Positions 51,269 through 59,711 of a stretch of DNA of 64,000 nt are shown here, piece by piece (within the stretch, counting starts at the first letter, position 1; each line of letters begins with the position of its first letter). The stretch comes from Actinomadura parmotrematis (GTDB taxonomy: Bacteria > Actinomycetota > Actinomycetes > Streptosporangiales > Streptosporangiaceae). The notes below the pieces were generated by a model. That model did not search any database, was not told the origin of the DNA, and saw only the letters and a program-made list of their open reading frames with translations. The translations under genes and the position numbers were made by a program. The DNA lies in NCBI RefSeq assembly GCF_019458805.1, contig NZ_JAIBOA010000003.1, forward strand, positions 186,001-250,000, read 5' to 3'.

Positions 51269-51964
51269 ATGACGCGCAGGCTCCTCCCCACCGCCGCCCT
51301 CGTCGCCCTCACCGCCGGGCTCGCCGGCTGCGGCGGCGGCGACGGCGACCAGGGGGCGCGCGCCGCGGGCGGATCCGCGTCCGCGGCCTCCGGCTACACC
51401 GCCGCCCAGCTGGAGCAGGCCCTGCTCGCCGACGCGGCGGGCTTCCGCCGGGCCGGGGAGCCCGACTCGGGCGAGTACGGGACGCTGAAGGCCGTCCAGA
51501 GCTTCGCCCACCTGCAGCGCGAAGTGAAGATCGACAAGAGCCGGTGCGCGGGCGCGAACCCCGCCGGCTCGCCGCCCGGCGACGCGCCCGCCGCGCTCGT
51601 CTCCTTCAGCGGCGGCGCCGGCGGCAGCGCCACCGAGACGCTGATGGCGATGCCCGACGCCGATGCCGCCGCGCAGGTGCGGACCCGCGTCCCGGCCGGC
51701 TGCGCGAGGTTCCGCACCCTCGTCGGCGGCCAGTGGGCGCAGCACGAGGTCGTCGAGCGGCCCGGCGGCGCCATCGGCAGCGGCTCGCGCACCGTCGGCG
51801 TCGTCACCACCAGCGGCGGCGCCCACACCAAGACCTGGTACGTCGTCGCGCGCGCCCCCCGGCTGCTCGCCACCGTCAGCCTCTACGGCCCGAACGCCAC
51901 CCGCGAGGACGCCGAGCGCCTCGCCCGCGCCGCCCTCGACCAGGCCGCCCGCATCCTCGGCTGA
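51269..51964 (+). CDS. lipoprotein, unknown function
   Basis: This 231-residue precursor has a lipobox ALTAGLAGC (Cys21). The mature protein alternates strands and helices (LQREVKIDKSRCAGANPAG, ALVSFSGGAGGSATETLMAMP, TKTWYVVARAPRLLATVSLYG), reminiscent of sensor-type or DUF-type beta sandwich lipoproteins of actinomycetes. No motif gives a function. Divergent from the lipoprotein gene at 50563-51132. Confidence 0.82.
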   Translation: MTRRLLPTAALVALTAGLAGCGGGDGDQGARAAGGSASAASGYTAAQLEQALLADAAGFRRAGEPDSGEYGTLKAVQSFAHLQREVKIDKSRCAGANPAGSPPGDAPAALVSFSGGAGGSATETLMAMPDADAAAQVRTRVPAGCARFRTLVGGQWAQHEVVERPGGAIGSGSRTVGVVTTSGGAHTKTWYVVARAPRLLATVSLYGPNATREDAERLARAALDQAARILG

Positions 51965-52049
51965 CCGCCCGTCCCGCCCGGCCGTGAACAGGATCGGCCG
52001 CTCCCGCGGATCAACCGGTGAAGCCCCCACCGGATCCCGAGGAGCCGCG

Positions 52050-52688
52050 TTGATCCTGTCGTCCCGGGGACGCCCCCCGACCGGCCGTCCGCCCGAACCG
52101 GCCGGCGCCGACGCCGACGCCGCGGTGATCGCGCGGTCGCGGCGCGAGCCCGAGTGCTTCGCCGCCCTCTACGACCGCCACTTCGCCGGGATCCACCGCT
52201 ACCTGACCGCCCGCCTCGGCCGCGACGCCGCCGACGACCTCGCCGCCGAGACCTTCTGCGTCGCGTTCCGCAAGCGGGCCGGCTTCGACGCCGCGCGCGG
52301 CGCCGTCCGGCCGTGGCCGTACGGGATCGCGACCAACCTCGCCGCGCAGCACCGCCGCGACGAGGGCCGCCGCTACGACCTGCTCGCCCGCGCCGCGGCC
52401 GGCGGCCCCGGCGGTCCCGACGACGTGGCCGACCGCGTCGCCGACCGCGTCACCGCGCAGGACCTGCGGCCCCGGATCGCGGGCGCCGTCGCCGGCCTGC
52501 CGGACGGCGACCGCGACGTGCTGCTGCTCGTCGCCGTCGCGGGCCTCGGCTACGCCGAGGCCGCCGCGGCCCTGGGCATCCCCGGCGGCACCGTCGGATC
52601 GCGGCTGAACCGGGCGCGGCGCAAGGTGCGCCTCGCCCTCGGCGGGATCGACCCCGCCCGCATCGTCGAGGAGGACCCCCGTGGATGA
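52050..52688 (+). CDS. ECF-type RNA polymerase sigma factor
   Basis: This 212-residue protein has region 2 LYDRHFAGIHRYLTARLG to TFCVAFRKRAGFD (core binding and -10 recognition) and region 4 LPDGDRDVLLLVAVAGLGYA to GSRLNRARRKVRL (-35 recognition). The start is TTG 52050, preceded by GAGGAG (52040-52045); no ATG or GTG nearby fits. Its stop overlaps the start of the next gene by 8 bases, so the two are coupled, as is typical for a sigma factor and its membrane partner. Confidence 0.9.
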   Translation: MILSSRGRPPTGRPPEPAGADADAAVIARSRREPECFAALYDRHFAGIHRYLTARLGRDAADDLAAETFCVAFRKRAGFDAARGAVRPWPYGIATNLAAQHRRDEGRRYDLLARAAAGGPGGPDDVADRVADRVTAQDLRPRIAGAVAGLPDGDRDVLLLVAVAGLGYAEAAAALGIPGGTVGSRLNRARRKVRLALGGIDPARIVEEDPRG

Positions 52689-53807
52689 GACCCCCGCCTA
52701 CGACGGTGCGGTCGCCGCCGCGCTCGCCGGGGACCGCCCGTCGGCGGAGGCGACGGCCGCGGGCCGCGACCGGCTGCTCGCCCTCGCCGCCGCCGAACCG
52801 TCCCGCGGGCGGGTCCTCGGACTCGGGCCCGGACTCGGGCTCGGAGCGGCCGCCGCCGTCGCGGCCGTGACCCTCGCGGGCGGCGCGGCCGTCCCCGGCG
52901 ACGGCCCGCGCACCGCGACGCCGGACGCCCGGACCGTCCTGCTCGCCGCCGCCGAGCGGGCGGCCGCGGAACCGTCCGGCCGCTACTGGCACGTGCGGTC
53001 GGTGGAGGGGACGGGTTTCCGCATCGGCGGGCCCGGCGGCTACAACGTCCTCGACCGCAAGCAGGTCGACGACTGGCGCGCGCCGTCCCTGGACACCGCC
53101 GACGTCGTCTACCAGCGCGACCTGGGCGCCCGCCCGGCACGGCCCGCGGACGCCGCCGCCTGGCGGAAGGCCGGATCGCCCACCCGGTTCCCCTTGGGGC
53201 GGGGCGCCGCGCTGTCCACCGTCCCGGGCCAGGGCCTCCTGCCGCACCAGGCCGGATGGCGGAAGCTGACCGTCCGTCCCGCCGCCAAGAGGATCCAGGA
53301 CGAGGCGGCCCGCCGCACCTGCGCCCGGTGGGGCGAGCTGGGCCAGTGCGGCCAGAACCCCGGAACGGCCGCCCGCGTCGCTCGCGACCCCGCCCTTCTC
53401 AAGCGGCTCGTCGAGAACGGGGACGGGGGGATGCCTCCGGCGGGGCTGGAGAACGGGTACACCTTCCTCACCGACGCCCCCTCGCGCCCGCCGCGCGCGC
53501 GCAGGTCCTCCGCTTGCTGGCCGGGCTGCGCGGCGTCAGGTCGGTCGGCGCGGTCACCGACCCGCAGGGCCGGACCGGCATCGGCCTGGTGCAGCACGTG
53601 GAGCCCGCGGCGAAGGACGGGCCGGGCGTCTCCTACGACTTCCACCTGGTGCTGGAACCGGGGACCTACCGCGTCCTCGCCGGCTACTCCGTCGTGGCGG
53701 GGGGCGGTACCGGCCCCGGGGCGCTGGGGCTCCTCCCAGGTGACGTCGAGCGGCAGACCGTCCTCCTCGACTACGGGTGGACCGGCGCCGCCCCGCACCG
53801 CTCCTGA
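52681..53807 (+). pseudogene. CU044_5270-like anti-sigma-type partner, frameshifted
   Basis: From GTG 52681 the protein has one membrane helix near residue 55 (GLGAAAAVAAVTLAGGAA) and extracytoplasmic sequence (SGRYWHVRSVEGTGFR). The expected family C-terminus appears in another frame: AQVLRLLAGLRGVRSVGAV to VLLDYGWT ending at 53807. The frame change lies near 53493-53502, in an alternating CG run (CCGCGCGCGCGC). Slippage in the genome or a sequencing error could explain it. Joined, the product resembles the CU044_5270 family that pairs with ECF sigma factors. Confidence 0.75.
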
Positions 53808-53906
53808 CGCGCGCGCCGGGTGCTTCCGCGGCGCCCGGCCACTCGCGCGGGGGCCGTGCAGCGGTTACGGTGCCTGCACAGGCGGCGGGACGAGCGGGGG
53901 TGCGGC

Positions 53907-54107
53907 GTGATCGGCAGGGAGGGCCGGGTCAGCGGCCGGATCGGGCCGGGCCGCACCGGCGAGGTGATCATCGCGATCCGGGGCGGCACCGAGGCGTTCT
54001 ACGCCCATCCCGTCGACCCGCGCGACGACTTCCCGGTCGGCTCGATCGTCGTGGTCGTCGAGTACCACCCGCCGCGCACCGTGTACGTGGCGCCCGCCCT
54101 GGCCTGA
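53907..54107 (+). CDS. small NfeD-like OB-fold protein
   Basis: This 66-residue protein has an NfeD C-terminal-type OB fold: GREGRVSGRIGPGRTGEVII, then FPVGSIVVVVEYHPPRTVYV. In bacilli and others, NfeD-family proteins are encoded next to flotillins and act with them in membrane microdomains; the flotillin gene follows 113 bp later on the same strand. GTG 53907 sits in a GGGGG-containing leader. Confidence 0.8.
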   Translation: MIGREGRVSGRIGPGRTGEVIIAIRGGTEAFYAHPVDPRDDFPVGSIVVVVEYHPPRTVYVAPALA

Positions 54108-54220
54108 CCTCCCCGGGAACGGCGGGGCCTTTCCCGGCCAAACCGGCCGATCGGGCGAACCGAACGGGCCTCCGCGGCGTCTACTCGATGCCGTTCCGTC
54201 ATCTCCCGAGGAGGAGTGCG

Positions 54221-55549
54221 ATGCCGCTAGCCGTCATCGCGGCGATCGCGGTCGCCGCCGTCGCCCTGCTGATCATCATCTTCAAGCTGATCTGGCGGGT
54301 GGCCGAGCCCAACGAGGCGCTGATCATCTCCGGGCTGGGCGCCAAGGCGCACAACCGGGACACCTCCGAGTCCCTCGGCTTCAAGATCGTCACCGGGAAG
54401 GGCGTCTCGGTGCTGCCGGGCTTCCAGACCTGCCGCCGGCTCTCCCTGGACACCCGCGCCTCCGACCTCGACGTCAACTGCGTCACCCGCCAGGGCATCA
54501 AGGTGCACGTGCGCGGCGTCGTCATCTACAAGGTCGGCGACGACTTCACCTCCATCGCCAACGCCGCCCGCCGCTTCCTCGACCAGCAGAAGCTGATGGA
54601 CGACAAGACCCACCAGCTGTTCGCCGGCCACCTGCGCTCCATCATCGGCCACCTCACCGTCGAGGACCTCATCCACAACCGCGAGGAGCTCACCAACCAG
54701 GTGCGCACCTCCTCCGCCGACGAGATGGGCAAGCTCGGCCTCATCGTCGACTCGCTGCAGATCCAGGAGATCGAGGACGACAGCGGCTACATCGACGCGC
54801 TCGGCCGCCCCGACGCCGCCGCCGTCGCCTCCGCCGCCCGCATCGCCGAGGCCGCCCGCAACCAGGAGGCGACCGTCGCCGAGCAGCACGCCGAGCGCGA
54901 GAACGCCGCCGTGATCCGCGACACCCAGATCAAGCAGGCCGAGTACAAGGGCCAGGTCGACCAGGCCGCCGCGCTCGCCCGCCAGGAGGTCATCCTCCGC
55001 GAGACCCGCAACGCCGAGCTGGAGGCCGAGCGCACCGAGAAGCGGCTGGAGTCGGAGATCCGCAAGCCCGCCGACGCGCGCGCCTACGAGCAGGTCAAGC
55101 TGGCCGAGGCCGAGCGCGAGGAGCGCATCGCCTACGCCCAGGCCGCCGCGCAGGAGGTGCAGCTGAAGGCGTCCCGCGAGGCCGAGGCGACCCGGCTGCT
55201 CGGCGAGGCGCAGGCCGAGGCGACCCGCCAGAAGGGACTCGCCGAGGCCGAGTCCATCAAGGCCCGCGCCGAGGCCCTCGCGCACAACCAGGAGGCCGTC
55301 ATCGCCCAGCAGCTCGCCGAGCAGTGGCCGCAGATCGTCGAGGCCGGCGCGAAGGTGTTCGGCAACGTCGACAACATGGTCGTGCTGAACGGCGCCGAGG
55401 GCCTGGAGGACATGCTCGCCAAGGCGCTCACCCTCGGCGGCGCCGGCATCGGCGTCGCCCGCACCCTCCTCGCCGGCATGGGCCAGGGCGTCGCCGCCGC
55501 GCCCGCGAACGGCGCCGCGCCGGTCCCGGCCGACACCCGGAGCGAATGA
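54221..55549 (+). CDS. flotillin-family (SPFH/band 7) protein
   Basis: This 442-residue protein has an N-terminal membrane helix (VIAAIAVAAVALLIIIFKLIW), then the SPFH domain (PNEALIISGLGAKAHN, VLPGFQTCRRLSLDTRASDL, VKVGDDFTSIANAARRFL-like stretch) and a long charged coiled-coil with many QAEA/REAEA repeats. The C-terminus is GA-rich. Flotillins scaffold membrane domains. ATG 54221 with GAGGAGGAG 6 bp upstream is a strong start. Confidence 0.93.
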   Translation: MPLAVIAAIAVAAVALLIIIFKLIWRVAEPNEALIISGLGAKAHNRDTSESLGFKIVTGKGVSVLPGFQTCRRLSLDTRASDLDVNCVTRQGIKVHVRGVVIYKVGDDFTSIANAARRFLDQQKLMDDKTHQLFAGHLRSIIGHLTVEDLIHNREELTNQVRTSSADEMGKLGLIVDSLQIQEIEDDSGYIDALGRPDAAAVASAARIAEAARNQEATVAEQHAERENAAVIRDTQIKQAEYKGQVDQAAALARQEVILRETRNAELEAERTEKRLESEIRKPADARAYEQVKLAEAEREERIAYAQAAAQEVQLKASREAEATRLLGEAQAEATRQKGLAEAESIKARAEALAHNQEAVIAQQLAEQWPQIVEAGAKVFGNVDNMVVLNGAEGLEDMLAKALTLGGAGIGVARTLLAGMGQGVAAAPANGAAPVPADTRSE

Positions 55550-55554
55550 GGCGC

Positions 55555-55586
55555 CCCCGCGCGGGCCGGCGCCGGCCCGCGCGGGG
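55555..55586 (+). terminator. perfect GC palindrome after the flotillin gene
   Basis: 55555-55570 and 55571-55586 are exact reverse complements (16 bp each). It starts 5 bp after the flotillin stop and separates it from the Nudix gene. Confidence 0.75.
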
Positions 55587-55610
55587 CCCCGGAAGCACTA
55601 GCGTTCTGCC

Positions 55611-56291
55611 ATGTCCGTGCCCCGGCTCGCCGTCACCGTCGACCTCGTCGTCCTCACCGTCCGCGAGCAGCGGCTCAGCGCCCTCATGTGGCGGCGCGAC
55701 CGGGCCCCCTACGCCGGGGCGTGGTCGCTGCCCGGCGGGTTCATCCAGCTCGACGAGGACCTGCCCGCCGCGGCGTCCCGGCTGATGGCCGACCGGGCGG
55801 GCCTCGCCGGCGTCCCCCTCCACCTGGAGCAGCTCGCCACCTACGGCTACCCCGACCGCGACCCGCGCCAGCGCGTCGTCAGCGTCGCCTACCTCGGCCT
55901 CGCCCCCGACCTGCCCGCCTCCAGCCGCGCCCAGGTGCTGTGGACGGCCGTCGACGACCTCGTCCACCGCGACACCGCCGCCTTCGACCACCGCCGCATC
56001 CTCGGCGACGGCGTCGAGCGCGCCCGCGCCAAGCTGGAGTACACCTCCCTCGCCGCCGCGTTCTGCCCGCCCGAGTTCACCGTCGCCGAGCTGCGCCGCG
56101 TCTACGAGATCGTCTGGGGCACCGCCCTGGACCCCCGCAACTTCCACCGCAAGGTCACCGGCGCCGACGGCTTCCTCGTCCCGACCGGCCGCACCACCAC
56201 CCGCGACGGCGGCCGCCCCGCCCGCCTCTACACCCGCGGCGGCGCCGAGCACCTCCGCCCCCCGATGCTCCGCCCCGCCCCCGCCCGCTGA
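55611..56291 (+). CDS. NrtR-like Nudix transcriptional regulator
   Basis: This 226-residue protein is a Nudix fold with a degraded Nudix box (GGFIQLDEDLPAAASRLMADRAGL) followed by a winged helix (FTVAELRRVYEIVWGTALDPRNFHRKV). This is the NrtR layout, which binds ADP-ribose-type ligands and represses NAD metabolism genes. The weak Nudix box suggests sensing rather than hydrolysis. Target genes are not adjacent. Confidence 0.88.
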   Translation: MSVPRLAVTVDLVVLTVREQRLSALMWRRDRAPYAGAWSLPGGFIQLDEDLPAAASRLMADRAGLAGVPLHLEQLATYGYPDRDPRQRVVSVAYLGLAPDLPASSRAQVLWTAVDDLVHRDTAAFDHRRILGDGVERARAKLEYTSLAAAFCPPEFTVAELRRVYEIVWGTALDPRNFHRKVTGADGFLVPTGRTTTRDGGRPARLYTRGGAEHLRPPMLRPAPAR

Positions 56292-56370
56292 CCGGACGCG
56301 GACACCGACCCCCGCCCTGACCCCCGGTGATCCACACTGTGGAGCACCGGTCCGGACGCGGGGGTGCGGC

Positions 56371-57975
56371 ATGTCGCGAGCGCAGCGCGCGGCGGCCGCG
56401 CTGCCCACCGTCGCGCGCCTCGCCGAGCAGACCGCCCCGCCCCTCGGCACCGCCTACCGCGCCCTCCAGGAGGGCGCCCTGACCGGCCCGGCCGGCACCC
56501 GGCTGTTCCACGCCCTCGCCGACCGCCACCGCGACGTCCGCGCCGCCTTCACCGACGCCCTCGACCAGCTCGAACACCTCGCCGCCACCGACCCGTCCGG
56601 CCCGCCCCGCACCCGCCGCCCGCACCTGCCCGGCCCCGCCCGCGGCGGCCCGCGCGGCACCGGCGACGAGCGCTCGGGCTCGCCGACCCTGCTCGGCGTC
56701 CTCGCCGCCGACCTCGACCGCATCGGCCGCGACTGGCGCGCCGCCGGCCGCACCCTGACCACCATCCTCACCGGCCTCGGGCTCGGCGGCGCCCCCGGCG
56801 CCCGCATCGAGCGCGCGGGCGGCTGGGCCGCCGCGCAGCGCCCCGACCTCGACCGCCGCCGCGACGAACTCCTCGCCACCGACCGGCAGCCCGTCCTCAC
56901 CGCCACCGGAACCGCCACCGCCACCGCCACCGGCGGCGGCGTCCCCATCGGCCAGGCGCTGAAGCAGACCCTGGACCTGTACGGCAACCACTACCTGCGC
57001 GGCGTGTGGGACGGCGGATCGGAGATCGCCCTCAGCGCCCTCGCGGGCAACCCCATGACGGCGCCCTTCTACCTCTCCGTCGACGCGGACGGCTGGCTGG
57101 ACCACAGCCCCATCGGCCAGCTCAAGGGCCTCATCGGCGGCGTCCAGCACCCCGTCGCCTTCGCCAAGGCCATGGTCGACTGGGAGGAGTGGGCGAAGGA
57201 CCCCGTCCGGGCCTTCGGCCACCTCGTCCCCGGCATCGTCCTCGCCGTCCTGACGGGCGGCCTCGGCGCCCCGAAATCCGGCGGCGTCCTGAAACGCGTC
57301 ACCGCCCTCCGCCGCCCCAAACCGCCCGCAGCAGGCGAAGACCTCACCGCCACGTCCCCGAAGCCCCCGCCCAGACCCGCGCGGCCCCTCCCACCCGACA
57401 AACCGGTCGCCGGCAAGGCGAAACCGCCCGCCCTCCCCGAACCCGGCGACAAACCCGTCGCCGGCGCCGGCCGCAAACCGTCCGACGGAGAGCCGGGCGA
57501 CAAGCCCGTGGCGGGCGCCGGCAAGCGGTCGGCCGGCCCCGGAAGAGGGAGCGCGGGTGGGGACGTGGATATCGATCCCGTCGTCCTCCCTGCGGCCCGG
57601 CTGGCGGAGATGGCCAAGGCGGCGGGCGGGCTACGGGGCCTCTACGAACAGCGTGGCTCCGCATTCGCCGGGACGGCGATCGGTGACGAGGCCAAGGCCG
57701 TCCCATCGGGGAGACGGGCCTTCATCGCCCGCCGCGTCGTCGGTCTCGGACTTCCACAACAGGCGACGGCGGACGTGGTCATGGCAGCCTCTGCGCGCCT
57801 GTGGGGAGAGGCGGGCGAGATGCGCCTGCCCAACGGGGACATCGCCGTCGTCCCCGGCCATCCGGGCGTGCCGGACACCTTCGTGGTGTCGCCGGACGGC
57901 AAAGTGACCATCACCCGCTCGCGACGCTGGTGGGATCCGGATGCCGGAGAGCAGCGAATCGAGATCCTCGACTGA
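56371..57975 (+). CDS. polymorphic-toxin-like protein with variable C-terminus
   Basis: This 534-residue protein opens with helices (RAQRAAAALPTVARLAEQTA) like WXG/ESX-type trafficking regions. A central part (LKQTLDLYGNHYLRGVWDGG, FAKAMVDWEEWAKDPVRAFG) follows, then three near-copies of (P)GDKPVAGAGK in a Pro-rich linker (about 375-440). The C-terminal domain of about 130 residues (LPAARLAEMAKAAGGLRGLY, ARRVVGLGLPQQATADVV, NGDIAVVPGHPGVPDTFVVS) has less GC-biased codons and fits a toxin tip of unknown activity. Start ATG 56371; neighbours are candidate immunity genes. Confidence 0.72.
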   Translation: MSRAQRAAAALPTVARLAEQTAPPLGTAYRALQEGALTGPAGTRLFHALADRHRDVRAAFTDALDQLEHLAATDPSGPPRTRRPHLPGPARGGPRGTGDERSGSPTLLGVLAADLDRIGRDWRAAGRTLTTILTGLGLGGAPGARIERAGGWAAAQRPDLDRRRDELLATDRQPVLTATGTATATATGGGVPIGQALKQTLDLYGNHYLRGVWDGGSEIALSALAGNPMTAPFYLSVDADGWLDHSPIGQLKGLIGGVQHPVAFAKAMVDWEEWAKDPVRAFGHLVPGIVLAVLTGGLGAPKSGGVLKRVTALRRPKPPAAGEDLTATSPKPPPRPARPLPPDKPVAGKAKPPALPEPGDKPVAGAGRKPSDGEPGDKPVAGAGKRSAGPGRGSAGGDVDIDPVVLPAARLAEMAKAAGGLRGLYEQRGSAFAGTAIGDEAKAVPSGRRAFIARRVVGLGLPQQATADVVMAASARLWGEAGEMRLPNGDIAVVPGHPGVPDTFVVSPDGKVTITRSRRWWDPDAGEQRIEILD

Positions 57976-57991
57976 AAGGGACGGAGCGCTC

Positions 57992-58531
57992 ATGGGGAAC
58001 GCAGGGCCTGTCAGCGCGCTCGACTACGAGCTGTACGTCCTGCACGTCATGGTGGACGCGCCTGCGGAGCTCGTCGACGAGACGCTGCACCGGGCGGGTG
58101 TGGGTCGTGACGCTTACCATGCGGCGCAACGGCGAGTGAGGGACCAGAACTACATCATGCTCCCGGCGTTCGAGGAGGTGAGCCGCATCCTCGGCCCGCC
58201 GCTGCGCGAGGAGACCGCCGAGGAACAGGGCCACGACCTCCAGGTGCGGACCTTCCCTCTCCGCCTCTGGGACGGATACGCCTTCGCCGTCTACGGGCGC
58301 GGGGACGGCATGATCTGGAGCGAGCGCTTCGTGCGCACGGAAGACTCGCCACCCTCCCTCGAACCGTGGCGCATGACCAAGGCCGAAGCCGAGGCCGACT
58401 ACGGTCCGCTCGAAGAGGAGGACCTCTGGCCCCCCTACGAGGCGTACCGAGCGACCATCGAGGGGCGCCGGTACCTGCTGGTGTTCTCCTGGTCCCTCCT
58501 GCAAGCCGTCACCGAGATCCGGGACGCATGA
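57992..58531 (+). CDS. candidate immunity protein of the adjacent toxin
   Basis: This 179-residue acidic cytoplasmic protein starts 16 bp after the toxin-like gene (ACGGAG upstream of ATG 57992). Patterning is alpha/beta (SALDYELYVLHVMVDAPAEL, YIMLPAFEEVSRILG, GDGMIWSERF, YRATIEGRRYLLVFSW), like SMI1/SUKH-type or Imm immunity proteins, but no family is recognised with confidence. Its lower GC matches the toxin tip, as if the pair were acquired together. Confidence 0.6.
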   Translation: MGNAGPVSALDYELYVLHVMVDAPAELVDETLHRAGVGRDAYHAAQRRVRDQNYIMLPAFEEVSRILGPPLREETAEEQGHDLQVRTFPLRLWDGYAFAVYGRGDGMIWSERFVRTEDSPPSLEPWRMTKAEAEADYGPLEEEDLWPPYEAYRATIEGRRYLLVFSWSLLQAVTEIRDA

Positions 58532-58639
58532 CGGCCGGCCCCCCTCGCCTGCCGGTTGCACATTCCGGTCGCGATGGACCAGGGGCCGCGTGAACATCCG
58601 GAGGCCGGGCCGGCGTTCCTCGGGGCCGACACGGCGTAG

Positions 58640-58878
58640 ATGAAGGAGGCGCACCACCGCATCTCCCGGCTCACCATGCTCTTCGACGCCGAGACGGGCG
58701 AGCCGGCGCGGGAACGGACGGATACGGGTGAGGACGACCGGCCGCGCCTGATCAGGGATTTCGCTTTCCCGTTGTGGCCCGCCTTCTTCCTTGAGGTCGT
58801 CGCGACCGAGGACGGGATGCTCTGGAGCGAAGGCTCGCCCGCCGCCCCGCCGCCTGTGGCCGGTCGGTCACCTGAAGT
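58640..58878 (+). pseudogene. fragment of a second immunity-like gene
   Basis: Downstream, a frame with an in-frame TAG at 58637-58639 continues MKEAHHRISRLTMLFDAETG and then RDFAFPLWPAFF and EDGMLWSEG. The last part parallels RTFPLRLWDGYAF and GDGMIWSE of the preceding gene, so it looks like a truncated paralogue. Its 3' end runs into hairpin element copy 2, which may have caused the truncation. Confidence 0.5.
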
Positions 58879-58959
58879 TGAGATGCGGCGTGTTGGGCAC
58901 TTCGAAGATCGAAAGTGCCCAACACGCCGCATCTCACCATGTGATGGCCGGGTGGTCAT
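58858..58959. repeat. hairpin element copy 2
   Basis: A 24-bp stem (58879-58902 with 58913-58936) shares TGAGATGCGGCGTGTTG with copy 1. The right flank (about 58945-58959) carries the complement of the GACCACCCGGYC motif. It abuts the immunity-like fragment. Confidence 0.85.
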
Positions 58960-58991
58960 GGTCGTGGCGGGGCCGGACGGCCCGCACGGGC

Positions 58992-59324
58992 TCAGGCGCG
59001 GTGCCCGTCGGGGGCGCCGACGGCCTCGGCGGCCGCCAGCGCGACGCGGGCGAGGTCGGCGCGGGAGCCGAGGCGGGCGCCGGAGCGGGCGCAGACGAAG
59101 TGCCAGGCGCCCTCCAGGTAGTCGCCGCCGATCTCGACCGAACGCGCAGGCTCAGCGGAGCTGATGACGTGCAGCACCGGCAGGCCCTTGCGCGGCACGA
59201 TCCCGCACGCGACACCCGGCAGTGCGCGAACGGCCGCGTCGAGCGCGGACAGCATTCGCCGCCGCTCGTCCGGAGGCGACCAGACGACGGTCTCCAGGCG
59301 GTCCTCCCGGCCCCCGCGCCTCAC
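58992..59324 (-). CDS. hypothetical protein of a leftward two-gene unit
   Basis: This 110-residue protein (ETVVWSPPDERRRMLSALDAA, VACGIVPRKGLPVLHVISSA, GARLGSRADLARVALAAAEA) is alpha/beta and resembles a small actinomycete family found near Scr1-type regulators, though I cannot name it. GTG 59324 overlaps the stop of the upstream gene by 4 bases (GTGA), so translation is coupled. Confidence 0.7.
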   Translation of the reverse strand: MRRGGREDRLETVVWSPPDERRRMLSALDAAVRALPGVACGIVPRKGLPVLHVISSAEPARSVEIGGDYLEGAWHFVCARSGARLGSRADLARVALAAAEAVGAPDGHRA

Positions 59325-59599
59325 GCCCGGCTCCAGTGGAAGCCCCCGCGCGCGGCCTGCTCGTCCTGCTGCGCCTGAAGGCCGGCGAGGGTGGCGAGGT
59401 CCGCGGCGATGACCACCGACAGCAGCCCCGCCATCTCGGCGGCGGGCGTGAGCGGCCGCCGCAGGCACGCCCGCCACATCCCGTCCACGGACCGGTAGGG
59501 CTCGCCCCACCGCCCTTCCGGCAACGGCACGTGCGGCAGCGACTCCCACGCCTCGACATGTGGGACGCCCGCGCCGCCCCGATCGCCCTGATAGATCAT
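59321..59599 (-). CDS. hypothetical helical protein (92 aa)
   Basis: This small protein has SLPHVPLPEGRWGEPYRSVDG followed by a hydrophobic helix (EMAGLLSVVIAADLATLAGL). No family is recognised. ATG 59599 faces the XRE regulator at 59712, so the two divergent units share a 112-bp promoter region and may be a regulated toxin-like set, but there is no direct evidence for toxicity. Confidence 0.65.
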   Translation of the reverse strand: MIYQGDRGGAGVPHVEAWESLPHVPLPEGRWGEPYRSVDGMWRACLRRPLTPAAEMAGLLSVVIAADLATLAGLQAQQDEQAARGGFHWSRA

Positions 59600-59711
59600 C
59601 TGGCCGCCCTCCGCTGGCATCGACCGGCTTTTCCACTTCCCCTGACAGAGTGCGACCACTTGGTTACCGTGACCAGGCGAGTTTCCGAAACTCAACTGAG
59701 CGAGGTGGGCC

